From positions 4,963,501 to 5,027,500 of the forward strand of contig CALZFC010000251.1 in NCBI GenBank assembly GCA_945643635.1: a stretch of DNA of 64,000 nucleotides, read 5' to 3'. The notes beneath the pieces are model-generated. The model had not been told where the DNA came from, searched no databases, and worked only from the letters and a program-made list of their open reading frames with translations. The stretch is from Allodiplogaster sudhausi. Its lineage: Eukaryota; Nematoda; Chromadorea; Rhabditida; Diplogasteridae. Position numbers and translations under genes: made by a program. Positions 11,391 through 22,111 of this stretch are shown piece by piece; within the stretch, counting starts at the first letter, position 1, and every line of letters begins with the position of its first letter.

Positions 11391-14030
11391 GGGGATATCA
11401 GAGGCAGAGGCAAAATATGCGCGAAATATTAACCAGGAACATAGTATCACATCAGAAACCATTACATAATGCGTATCCATTCATTCGTGAGTCGTTGACG
11501 AGGATAAGAACCGAGAGGCGCGAACCCAACAAATAGATATTTTCCCCATTCCCCCGGACCTCCACGAATTGCGGGGCCGACGTGGTGGTTCTCAGATGGC
11601 ACGGATACATGGAGGTACCCCACGTCAATTCCATGGGACAGTGTCGAGGAAACTGAGTCGTAAGGGGAAATATTCTTACAATCAGGCAAAATTCGACAAT
11701 TATTTTGAAAACTTTAGTTTGGACGGGAAATGAAGGTAGTGGCGAAAGAAAAGGAGCTGTTAAGGAAGGACGAGGCCGGGGACAGGCTCAGGGTCACTCC
11801 CCGGCAACACACAAACATCATTATCAGCTTCCAACCTGGGAATCCTCCCTGCACATCATCACCAACAGCAAAGAATATCAACGAAAAACAACTCTGCCCA
11901 CGAGGAGCAATTCAACGTCAAGAAACGCAGGAAGCACAAAACATGCAGCTGAGATCTCAGCAAATTAATTAGCACATCAAACAGGAGCGGCCATTCAGAA
12001 AACGAAGAGAAAAGGAGCAAAACAACAAGCAGCTCAAAGGCGCGAATGACCGGATGAAAACTCGGCTGACAACAATGACGATGGGAGTTGGCGGCAGAGA
12101 ACGGCGCAGACTCTAGAGGCGCGGAAAAGAGAAGATCATAAACGGCGGCGGCGACGCTGATGAAAAACAAACACGGCGCCCGCGCCGTGGAAAGCACTTT
12201 GATGACGTGCGAAACATTATCAGGTACGTTAAAATTCAGGATTGCAAAACAATGCAGTAAGAGTAGTAATCAGACGTACTAAATTATGCGACTTATCACA
12301 ATCATTGACCAGAAATTACGGCCGCGGTAAAGGCCGATGTGATTTCGCTGTTAAGTTTCGCTGCATCTTTTCGTTCTTCAGTTCGACGCGTTTATAATGT
12401 TCTTTTTCGTCATGATCCCCGTTCTTGTTTGTTGTTGTTTTTTCTTGCTTCCGCGTAGATGAAATATCAGCTTGTGAGCCCATCCCACTATTCCTGACTA
12501 TGAGCTGATTTTCCACGGGAAAAAGTGTGAATTTGTTGCGATGGCAATTCAGCGTTTCCCTTGCTATATGTCGCAATGTTTTCCGGCACTACTCCCAGTT
12601 CTGCTGGGTAAATCTTAAGCCATTGAACGAGCGATGTTTCCTGTTCCTTCAGATCCAACTGGAAAGTTGCGTCGTTCTTTTCAATTGTCACAGTTCTTCA
12701 GGCGAGTTGTGCTTAACTTGAGGCGGAGGAGTGTGGAGTCATTATAAAGCAAAATGCTTGCAATGCGCCATGTTCTTTGTCTTGCGGAATCGATGAGTAT
12801 TGTTGCCTTGTTTTATTACCATTGTTCCCTCTTATGAATGACCCTCACCGGTTCAGTATTTAATATGCAAATTGATAAGCATGAAAGGCGGCACAGTTTT
12901 TCATGTTGTTTTCCTAATCGTTAATATGTCGCTGACGCTCGAAATATCGGGTCTTGTTTACGCAGGATGGATGACCGAAAACTTGTCTAGGTTTCAGGAT
13001 ATGAATAGGATCTATAATTAGCGCTGACTGGTTTCATGATTTCTTAAGCAAATATCTGCTGATCGTGAGCATTTAATCGGAACAACTTCATCCTGCCTTG
13101 CATTTTTTTTAATATTCTGTCCGCGCTGTAGAAAGTGCGGACATATCGATTTTCTCTTACTTTGCCTGCCTCAGCCTCTCCCTCGCATTCTTCTGTCTTT
13201 CTTCATTACAGCCTGTTTTATTTGCATTTACTTTCCTTTTCCCTATACTTGAATTGTTACGAACACATGGTGTTTGCCATGGAAGTAGCAGTATAATTAT
13301 AAGCAATTTCACGCTGTTTATTGGGGAATTATTCTATTTTTTGTTTATTTTTTTATGAGCCATAATTTTTTTCGGCACATGCAGACTATAGCTCTCACCT
13401 GTAGATGTCTATTTTCTGTCTGGGATGAGGTGCATTTCAATGATTTCTGCTGCGCCAGAGTTTACACCTTTTCGAGTAAATTCAACTGGCCGGAAAAATC
13501 CGATTTAATAACCCCTTCCGCTACAAAAAAAAAACTTCTTCTTGTAACGTGCTAATCTTAAGCGCGTAATGCTTGATTTCTCTAAGCAGAGTTGCTAGAA
13601 CTCTTCATTACTGCCGAGAGTAATTGATGTTAATCATTTAACTGGCGCTGTTTCTTGCTTCTTCCTTTTCTTCTTCTTCATCATGAAATGCTCCATTCCT
13701 GCTAGATATCCATTTATTCCCTCGGGTCCGAGATCATCTTTTTTTGCCAAAAATTCCGTTATTGGTCCCATCATTCTTTTAAACTAAAGGGGATTGCCTT
13801 CTTATTTTTAAGCGTAGATTTCCTAGACGGATTAATAGAAATGTTACTTGCTTATTTGTTATAGTTTTTTTATTTAAAAAAAATCAGAAATAATTTGCTT
13901 TGAAGTAAGGGGTCATGCTATCTTGTTTTGAAGCGTAGTTTTGCTGAAATTGTTAAGGAAATAATACTTGCATATTTCTAATATTATTTTATAGTTAAAA
14001 AAATGAATAATAGTCTGTGTTTATATATTT
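11390..14030. other. Mostly non-coding; possible decayed coding block at 11,730-12,220
   Basis: Only 11,730-12,220 looks protein-like. One plus frame starts KVVAKEKELLRKDEAGDRLR and runs on, with stops at about 11,970 and 12,115, through a Lys/Arg/Gln-rich coiled-coil-like stretch to a possible donor at 12,222 (GTACGTT). I did not identify a family. From 12,230 to 14,030 I see no gene, only AT-rich and generic sequence. Confidence 0.35.
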
Positions 14031-14033
14031 AAA

Positions 14034-14168
14034 GTGGTTGGCTCGGTTCCGATCGATACGGACGAAGAAGATTGCTCGACTCCGTGTAGTGTGCAGTGGC
14101 AGAGGAACAGCAGCAAGGAGGAGGTGGTACACCAGACTCCATCCGCGTCTGCATCTACATTCGACAAA
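14034..14168 (+). CDS. Candidate internal exon, unidentified
   Basis: Bases follow an AAAG acceptor and end at a good donor (GTAAGA). The frame beginning VGSVPIDTDEEDCSTPC is open throughout, but a second frame is open too, so the true frame is undecided. It could belong to the plus-strand beta-hydroxylase-like gene whose last exons are at 18.4-18.8 kb, but I see no domain match. Confidence 0.25.
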
Positions 14169-15284
14169 GTAAGAATTGTAAACAACAACGGACAAACGAG
14201 TTATTATTTATCATTACTAGCTAGCTATTTTATTTCTAGTGATTTACTCTTCTAAATAGAATAGCACCTTCTTTGTGCCTTGAGATGGGCAGTTATTGGG
14301 TGCCTTGGTAGACAGGCAATGTTGGTCTCTCTTTATCGATCTGTTCCTGTAAAGTCCTTCTTTCTCTTCCTCTATCTCTCTCTCTCTCTCTCTCCGCTCT
14401 CTCTCTCTCTCTCCGCTCTCTCTCTCTCTCTCCGCTCTCTCTCTCTCTCTCCGCTCTCTCTCTCTCTCTCTCCGCTCTCTCTCTCTCTCTCTCTTCATGT
14501 ACTCTCTCACCAAAACACTCTGCCGTGTTTGACCTAGAAAGAATTATTTGGGTCATCTCTGGTAAAAAGCGAAATAAATGGTAATGGCCAAGTATCCCCG
14601 TGTTTTGGCCAAATAATGGCGCAAGACAACTAGTTTACTGATATTCGTCCTACCATTAATGAACCGTTTCTGCGAAATATTGCAAGTTTTGCACGATTTC
14701 ACCATTACCTTTGGACCATTCGCTTTTTACCAGAGATGTTGCAGCACAAGCGGAAGAGCGGAGGAGCCGGCAGTGGGTTCGGCGAGGCAGAGACGCAGAG
14801 GTTACTTATCTTATCTTATCTTACAATTTATTTATTTATTTAACTTTATCGGAGCCTCAATATACTTCTAACATTAAAGAGTAGTTATGTTAATCTACAA
14901 AAAAAAACATATATAAATTTTGTTTTAAATTATTTATATGGTGTCAAGAGGCTATGCTGCCCCGAAAATCTCTCGTCGTCGTTTCCGTAGTCGTTTATGG
15001 TGGACTTGTTCCTTGACACCCGTTGCAAAGATCGATTCTGTTGGTCGAAGACTGTTGGCTCTTCTGTTTGCGAGATAATCGAAGAAATCGCCTTCGAATT
15101 CGCTGTCCCCCTCTTCCCTTGCCGGCCCCAATGCCCTTCCCCCCTACATGGCTCCTTATTGGCCGTAGAATACGGGGTGCCAATTGCCCCCCTCCATCGC
15201 GAGATTCGCCTTATTTTCTGTTGTGGTTACTCGACATTGTCGGCCCTTGCTCTTATCATGCAAATGTCCCTCGCCCCCTTTATG

Positions 15285-15317
<33 letters not shown>

Positions 15318-15600
15318 CCTCTCTCTCTCTCCCTCTCTCTCTCCCTCTCTCTATCTCTCCCTCTTTTTCTCTCCAAACTGTATATTTGCCCCTTTGTCAG
15401 GATTTGTTCCTAGTGTTTTTCACAAGAATTCTGAAAGAGATGGACTGTGTTGTCCTCGTGCCTGCTTATCAAGTGCTACATAGAAGCAGTTTATTTTATT
15501 TTTTAACCCGTGATTTTCTTCTGTTTTGAGAGAATTGTATGCCTTCTGATCAATCAGGGAACAGTGGCTAGTTGAGAAGAGAGAAAGGGGGGGGGGGTTA
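14160..15600. repeat. Copy A of a dispersed tandem duplication (partner 16,750-17,650)
   Basis: Co-linear similarity with 16,750-17,650 runs through many anchors, such as gagttattatttatcatta, gagccggcagtgggttcggc, atatggtgtcaagaggctat, tttatggtggacttgttcct and ttgccttctgatcaa/tatgccttctgatcaa. Copy A differs by microsatellite length and small indels. Each copy holds a short exon-like stretch encoding GAGSGFGEAETQ; copy B precedes it with a better acceptor (TTGTTGCAG at 16,879-16,887). Confidence 0.75.
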
Positions 15601-15788
15601 GACAGGGTGAGCGAGTAGAAGAGATACAGAGATAGGGAGAGAGAGAGAGAGTAGAAGAGATACAGAGAGAGGGAGAGAGAGAGTAGAAGAGATACAGAGA
15701 GGGAGAGAGAGAGGAGAAGAGATACAGAGAGGGAGAGAGAGAGAGATGCGCGGATCCCATTATTCAGTGAACAGTCTGCCATCAAGCG

Positions 15789-15827
<39 letters not shown>

Positions 15828-16244
15828 TCCCTTTCTTCATTTGATTGTCAACTGCACTTGTTCTCTTCTCATTTTCCCCCTCCCATTCCGCTAATACTTT
15901 CTCTGTTTCTCTAACCGTTTTTCCCTCACCACCAGCATCCCTCACGCCCTCTACATTTTCAGAATGTTTAACATGGGATTCAGAATCGAATCATAGATGC
16001 GGGGAGTGGTGCATAAAAAGCCTACAACCGGAACGCGCAAGCCATTTTCCGTGTTTGAGTGGGGGGAGAAAGAGTCATTGAGCGGCCTCTGATAGGAATT
16101 CGAACAGAGTTATGAAAGAAAAATCAGGAAGCATCAAAACTTGCTCATTTCGAATGAAGCCGACCAGAAGTCCCACACACCGTAGTTTTGGCCCATTTGG
16201 AATGTGCTTTCCCCTTCAAACAATCTCGGTTAATTATATTCTTC

Positions 16245-16376
16245 TTTAGTCCGATGGCCGACTTCCCACTGCTGAGTATCACGGCTGGATTGAGGTGCCG
16301 AGAGGACGAAGGCGGTTACGTTCTCCGGCTCCTGAGCGGAGCCGTCAAGAGTACGGTAGACGGCAAGCCGGTTAAG
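16245..16376 (+). CDS. Candidate internal exon, unidentified
   Basis: A stretch between a TTCTTTAG acceptor and a GTACGG donor, with unbiased base composition among repeats. Two frames are open; one contains ADFPLLSITAGLRCREDEGG and ends DGKPVK. It could be an internal exon of the plus-strand gene ending at 18,826. No domain was recognised. Confidence 0.3.
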
Positions 16377-16694
16377 GTACGGTTCATTCGTAAAATATTT
16401 TTTCTGCAAAAGATCGATATAAAAGATTTGAATTGAGTTTGAAAGCAATACATCAATCCATTTCTTCTTTTATTTTATCGAAAAACGATGCTTTGGCATT
16501 TTGAAATTGATGTCTACACATTTTTCTAATATAGAATTCACGCTCTAGCATTCTACACTTTTTTCGTGTCTTCTCTTATCACCTGAAAGGAGTGCCCTTT
16601 TTTATTATCATTTTTTTCATTCACTATTTTTTTGAGAGGCGAAGAAGTAGCGCTGGATCCACTCGGTCTCTCTCTCTCTCTCACTCTCTGTCTG

Positions 16695-16729
<35 letters not shown>

Positions 16730-16749
16730 ATTTCATCTGCTCTATTTCT

Positions 16750-17286
16750 CTATCTCTCTCTGTAAACGACAACAAGCAAACGAGTTATTATTTATCATTA
16801 CTAGCTAGCTGTTTTATTTCTAGTGATTTAGTCTTCCAAACACAATAACATCTTCTTTGTACCGTGAGATGGGTGCTTTGTTGCAGTACAACCGGAAGAG
16901 CGATGCTCTCCTGAAGAAGTGGCAGGCGATCATTCGAGTTGGACGAGGAGCCGGCAGTGGGTTCGGCGAGGCAGAGACGCAGTTACTTATCTTGTCTTAC
17001 AATTTATTTATTTATTTAACTTTATTGGAGCCTCAATATACTTGCAACATTAAAGAGTAATTATGTTAATCTACAAAAAAAAACATATATAAATTTTTTT
17101 AAATTATTAATATGGTGTCAAGAGGCTATGCTACCCCTAAAATCTCTCATCGTCAATTCCGAGTTAGCCTTTTATGGTGGACTTGTTCCTTGGCAAATGT
17201 AGCAGAGATCGATTGCCTCACCCCTTGTCGGGCATTGCTGTTCGATGCAAATGATACTACCCCCTTTATTTTCTATCGCTATTTCG

Positions 17287-17317
<31 letters not shown>

Positions 17318-17325
17318 CTCTCTCC

Positions 17326-17365
<40 letters not shown>

Positions 17366-17650
17366 ATTTCGATTGTTATTCTGAAGGAATTTTAGGATGG
17401 AGTATGTTGTAATCGCTCCTATTTCTCAAATGCTACATAGAAGCTATTTATTTTTTATATATGCTTTTTTTAACTCGTGAATTCCTTTAGAAAAGCTTTT
17501 GAGGAATTTTGATGAAATAGAGAGAGAAATGAGAATAGAAGAGACAGAACGGCTCCAGTTTTGAGAGTACGATCGATAATTGTTTGCCTTCTGATCAAAT
17601 GGGGAACAGTCGCTGGTTGAGAAAGAGAGAGAGCTTGTCACCCATTTCCC
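16750..17650. repeat. Copy B of the duplication with 14,160-15,600
   Basis: Shorter, diverged copy, collinear with copy A. It contains an exon-like stretch at 16,888-16,983 (YNRKSDALLKKWQAIIRVGR followed by GAGSGFGEAETQ) after a canonical-looking acceptor but without a clear GT donor. The coding status is uncertain. Confidence 0.7.
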
Positions 17651-17773
17651 TCGTCTCCAAGATGCTTTCTCTCCCACCTCCGCTCTTTCGAGATTTCCTT
17701 ATTTTTCCCTCGAAATTAGAAGTATATACTATATTCTATATGAAAGTCGATTTATTTTCTCTCGCTCTCTCTC

Positions 17774-17804
<31 letters not shown>

Positions 17805-18426
17805 GGTCTATATCTTTTTCTCTCTATTCCTCTATATCTCTTTTTCGCTCGCGCTCTCCCGTTCTCTCTCTCTCTCTCTCGTTCTTTCTTTCTCTCTCTC
17901 TCCCTCTCTTTTCTTTGTGCTTTTATGACACTAACTTTGTTTGAGTATTTACGGGTGGACCCTGGGGGGCGCATTCTGGCCACAGCTATGTCAATGACAG
18001 TTTGAGCCCCATGGTGTATGCTGGCGTGGAAGAACTTCATTACTCATCGGTGAATCGATTCTCAATAATAATTATAATAAGTTACATTCTGGCGCTGACG
18101 ATGAGTAATTTTATTTTTTATTCTTGTTTCTCCTATTTTTATCTGCGAGTGTTACTGTAATACAAGGGAAATTAGTGGAAGTAGGAGCTGAAATTAAAAA
18201 TATATTTATATGTTAAATTAGATGCTAAAAATTAAGGATATTGACTGAAGTGGTTGCAAAATATTAAATTAATAGGATGGCCTCTCTTTATTAGCTACTA
18301 ATTGATATATGATATTGTATTTCTTACAAGGCTATGTAAAATCGGCCTTTTTACTAGTTTATAGCTTATTATGCGGTAAAAGTTTAAAAAATTCTTTGAT
18401 CCTAAAAAAAGAATGCTTATCTTCAG

Positions 18427-18826
18427 GTTGGCTACGGAATCCTGGCCGAGATGTGCGTGGCGTTCACTTTCTACTGCCCGGCCATCGACCTCGAGATGTG
18501 TAAGAGCGCCATCAACAGTCTCCACCGATTCTTCCAGGACCCGTACGCAATAGAAATTGATTACTCTATTGACTTGAATCTTGTTTATTGATTTTGTGAA
18601 TTTGCAAGTTCGTTATTAGCTCTTCTTTTTAGCTTAAAAAAATATTTGTTAAGAGTATTAGTAAAAGAAAGCTCGTTTAAAATAAGAAAATTAAAGAGGG
18701 ATTTCTTTCCAGAGGCCTTCTCTGTCGATCGCGGAAAAGATCCGGGCCGTAGAGTGGGACGAGGAGAATGTCCGCGATCTCGCAGAGCACTTCCGCCCTC
18801 TCTCCCCTCAATATGAAATTCACTAG
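18427..18826 (+). CDS. C-terminal exons of a tyramine/dopamine beta-hydroxylase-like copper monooxygenase
   Basis: Two plus-strand exons, 18427-18542 (donor GTACGC) and 18715-18826 (stop TAG), join in phase if the acceptor is CCAGAG. The first encodes EMCVAFTFYCPAIDLEMCKS, closely matching the end of the Cu2_monoox_C domain (EMCvn..YYP...LE.CKS) of DBH, TBH and MOXD enzymes, which hydroxylate phenylethylamines using copper and ascorbate. The second (SIAEKIRAVEWDEENV) fits the family's C-terminal region. The EMC methionine, a copper ligand in the family, is present. I could not identify the N-terminal exons with confidence, so the gene may be partial or degraded. Confidence 0.55.
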
Positions 18827-18829
18827 GGC

Positions 18830-20641
18830 AGACGAGAACACCTTCCCAGGCAGCCGGATTAATTTTTTTTAATAGTTTGTATTTATTTTACAGTTTTTGT
18901 GCTTAGTTGCTTAAAAGATTAATTAACAGTTCTTGCAATTTCTTTAAACACACATCATATATGTCTCTCATTTATTCCGTGCTTGAAAAGATTTCTTTTT
19001 GCTGGTAGATATAACTTTAGACATGTTGTTGATCAATTAATTGCCTGCACTGTTTTGTTTATTAATTTCGCGTGCCTCTTTCAATGCTATAAAGTGTGAT
19101 TTTTGCTATTCAGGCCGAGATTGCATAGTAAGAGCAGGAGAAAGAGGCTCAGGTTGGAGATGTTGTCGTTTGTGGTTATGTCATGGCTGACCTCTTATTG
19201 TATGATGTTCTGAGATTCTGTTGACTGGAGACTTTTTGAAGACAAAAATGGCAGAGGTATCCGGTTTGTAGTTCAGTACTGGAGAGCTTTTTTGGATGCC
19301 ACATCGAGAGCAGATCTCGTAGCAGAGAGAAGTAGAGGGAGTGAGGATATTCTAATTTTTCCTAATGGGAGAAGACCGCATCCAATGAGTTTCTTGATCT
19401 GTTCAGTGTTGGGAAAACAGTCGTCCATCTCTCTGGTTTCATGCCGCTATCAATCCCTCATCCACTTGCTTTTTTCCTCTCTCCCTACCTCTCTCTCCCT
19501 CGTTCTTTCTCTCTTTCTACTGCACTCTTTCTATCTCGTTGTCTCGCTCCCCCTTTTCTATCTCTCCCCCTCCTCTCTCTCACTCACTCTCTCTCTCTCT
19601 CTCTCGCTCTCTCTCTCTCTGGTCTATATCTTTTTCTCTCTATTCCTCTATATCTCTTTTTCGCGCTCTCCCGTTCTCTCTCTCTCTCTCGTTCTTTCTT
19701 TCTCTCTCTCTCCCTCTCTCTTTCTTTCTCTCCTTCTCTCTACTTCTCATATGCATAATGCATCTACTTCGCGAACGAGTTATTCGAAATTCCTAGGCTT
19801 TCTTTAAAAAAAATTCGACGACGCATTTGGAGGTCTTATTTTTCCAAAAAGAAAGAAATGAGGAATAAATTACTATAGTTGTGATAGAGCCGATTTCTTC
19901 GATCGTTCACTCTCGCCGACGGGCACTGCGCATTGAACATGGTGTTCAACTCCTGATGAGAGAAAGAGAGAGAGCGAGAGAGAGAGAGGGAGAGGGAGAA
20001 TAATTCGATGGTGGCTGTAGTTTCTTCTTTGGAGGTATGCTTCCTCTCACCATCCCTTTTTTCAATCCCTTACAATCTGTTTCTCTGTTTCTCTCTTGCT
20101 CTCTCTCTCTCTTTCTCTCTCTCCATGCCCGTGCATCACTCTCGACTTCCCCCGCCGCGCAGGCTCCGCAGGCTTTGTCGAGATATTCTTGAATGTCCTC
20201 GATATAATCCTCATGTGGCTCGCGTTTCCCGTGTGGTCGATTCTATGAAAATGATGTTTCACTCGTAACAATGATGAGAAAATCATAGTTGTAATGTCGT
20301 CTGACAGGAGTCGTCTTTGTCTACCAAAAAAGGATAACGATGAAAATTCTCTGTCGATTTCTAAGGTCAAATATTTCTTTGAGATTTGCTGTTCCGTCAA
20401 ACTGACGGTGGACAAGGTGTTCGATAACTCACTGAGCAGCTACATTATATGATGCCTTTTCTCATCCACAGGTTCATTTTAAGCGGGCCTTTTCTAAGCG
20501 TCCTTGGTTGATTGGCTGATGTTCGGTGATTTCTCTTGGAGTTTGATGAGGAACGACGACGGCTTCTACCCTGCAGTCGGTCCGATGTTCATGTACTAGA
20601 AAGTCAGCACGAATTTGCCTGCCTTTTGCCCTTTGTCGTAA

Positions 20642-20710
<69 letters not shown>

Positions 20711-21596
20711 CGCTCTCTCCTATTTTTTTAGTCACTAATTTTTTTCTGCCTCACTCTCTATTCGTTTTCCAACAAACCCTCTCTCCCACTTCGAAGAAAT
20801 CTCCAATCACTATCGATCGCTGCTCTGATGTGAGTGCCATCAAGGGGCAAGGCATGACGAGTAAATCGACATGAACGTCTTGAACTCGACTGTCATGGTT
20901 GCTCGAAACAGCGTGTCAACGCGAAATTACTAGGATGCATTTTTAAATTTATTAACCAAAACGAATAAATATTTTAAAGTTGTGGAAACAGCACAATTAT
21001 TTATATCATATCTTCGTGACCGTGAACAAAAAAAAGAGAGATGAGAGGGAATCGAAGAGAGATGAGAGAGAGAGAGAGAGAGTACGAGTGAGTGCGAGGG
21101 AGAGACCGCGAAAGCTTGAGAGAAAGGGAGAGAGAGAGTACGAGTGAGTGCGAGGGAGAGACCGCGAAGAAAGAAATAGAGAGAGAGAGAAAGAGAGAGG
21201 AAGAGCGAAAGCTAGTGAGCATTCCGAATGTGCAGTTTATTTTACATGCAAACATGAAAAATGAAAAAATTTTTACTCCTCATTAATTAATTTTTGGAAA
21301 AAAGAGAAATGCAAATGAGACGGCGAAGTTTTATATATTTTTTATCCGAAGAATATTTATTGCATCGCATGCGAAGTTGAAGCCTTGTGAACATGAGAAG
21401 CAGATAGGTAGAGAGAGAGAGAAAGTGAGAGAGAGAGAAAGAGTGGGAGGAGAGATGAGAGAGAGAGAATAGAAAGAGAGCGAGGTATAGAAAGAGTGGG
21501 GGGGGGAGATAGAGAGGGGGCCGAGGAGAACGGAATATAAAGCTAAATTACAAGGAATAAACTGGGATATACATATCTTCGTGGCCGTGAATTTGG

Positions 21597-21637
<41 letters not shown>

Positions 21638-22110
21638 GTCCTCCCCTCTCTCTCTCTCCCTCTCCCCTTCCTCTATCTTTTTGTCTCTCTCCTCTCCAAA
21701 TTTTGCCATTAGCAGTCCAAAGACTAGAGCAATCAAGGCCACCCAGCAGATGAAAGCGAAAAAGCGAAGATTAAAGTAGCGGCCTTGTTGTCGCGACGCG
21801 TTCATTCCAAATCTATGTTGTTGTTAGTATTTGATTTCAAGACTCTCCACTCTTTACCTCACTCTCCCTCTCTCTCTCTTCTCTCCCTCTCTCCTTTCTC
21901 CCTCTCTCTCTTTTTTTTCTCTTTCTCGCTTTTCTCTTTCCCAAACGATATCTTTATTAGCACCACAAAAGTAGTGCATCTGAATAGATTTTAATATGTT
22001 TTATAAATCTTATAAAATTCTGGCATCCAATGTCCCATTGTAAATCTCAACGTCGTCATTAACAACCAACAATTGAATGATCGCAGAGCGTTGAGTTTGG
22101 TGTAATGCAC
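18830..22110. other. No gene seen; CT/GA microsatellites and a duplicated CT block
   Basis: Generic AT-rich sequence with CT or GA tracts at 19,470-19,740, 19,960-20,000, 20,640-20,710, 21,065-21,205, 21,410-21,490, 21,600-21,690 and 21,860-21,930. The block 19,613-19,735 is a near copy of 17,800-17,910 (shared word ggtctatatctttttctctc). Around 21,080-21,180 a unit of about 57 bp containing tacgagtgagtgcgagggag is repeated twice. Confidence 0.6.
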
Positions 22111-22111
22111 T

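Noticed and set aside
8173..11480. Arg/Glu- and Ser/Leu-rich frames in GA/CT tracts
   Set aside because: Low-complexity translations of microsatellites, present on both strands and in several frames.
19292..19807. 171-codon plus frame ending in Ser/Leu repeats
   Set aside because: Most of it is CT microsatellite and part is a duplicated CT block also present at 17.8 kb.
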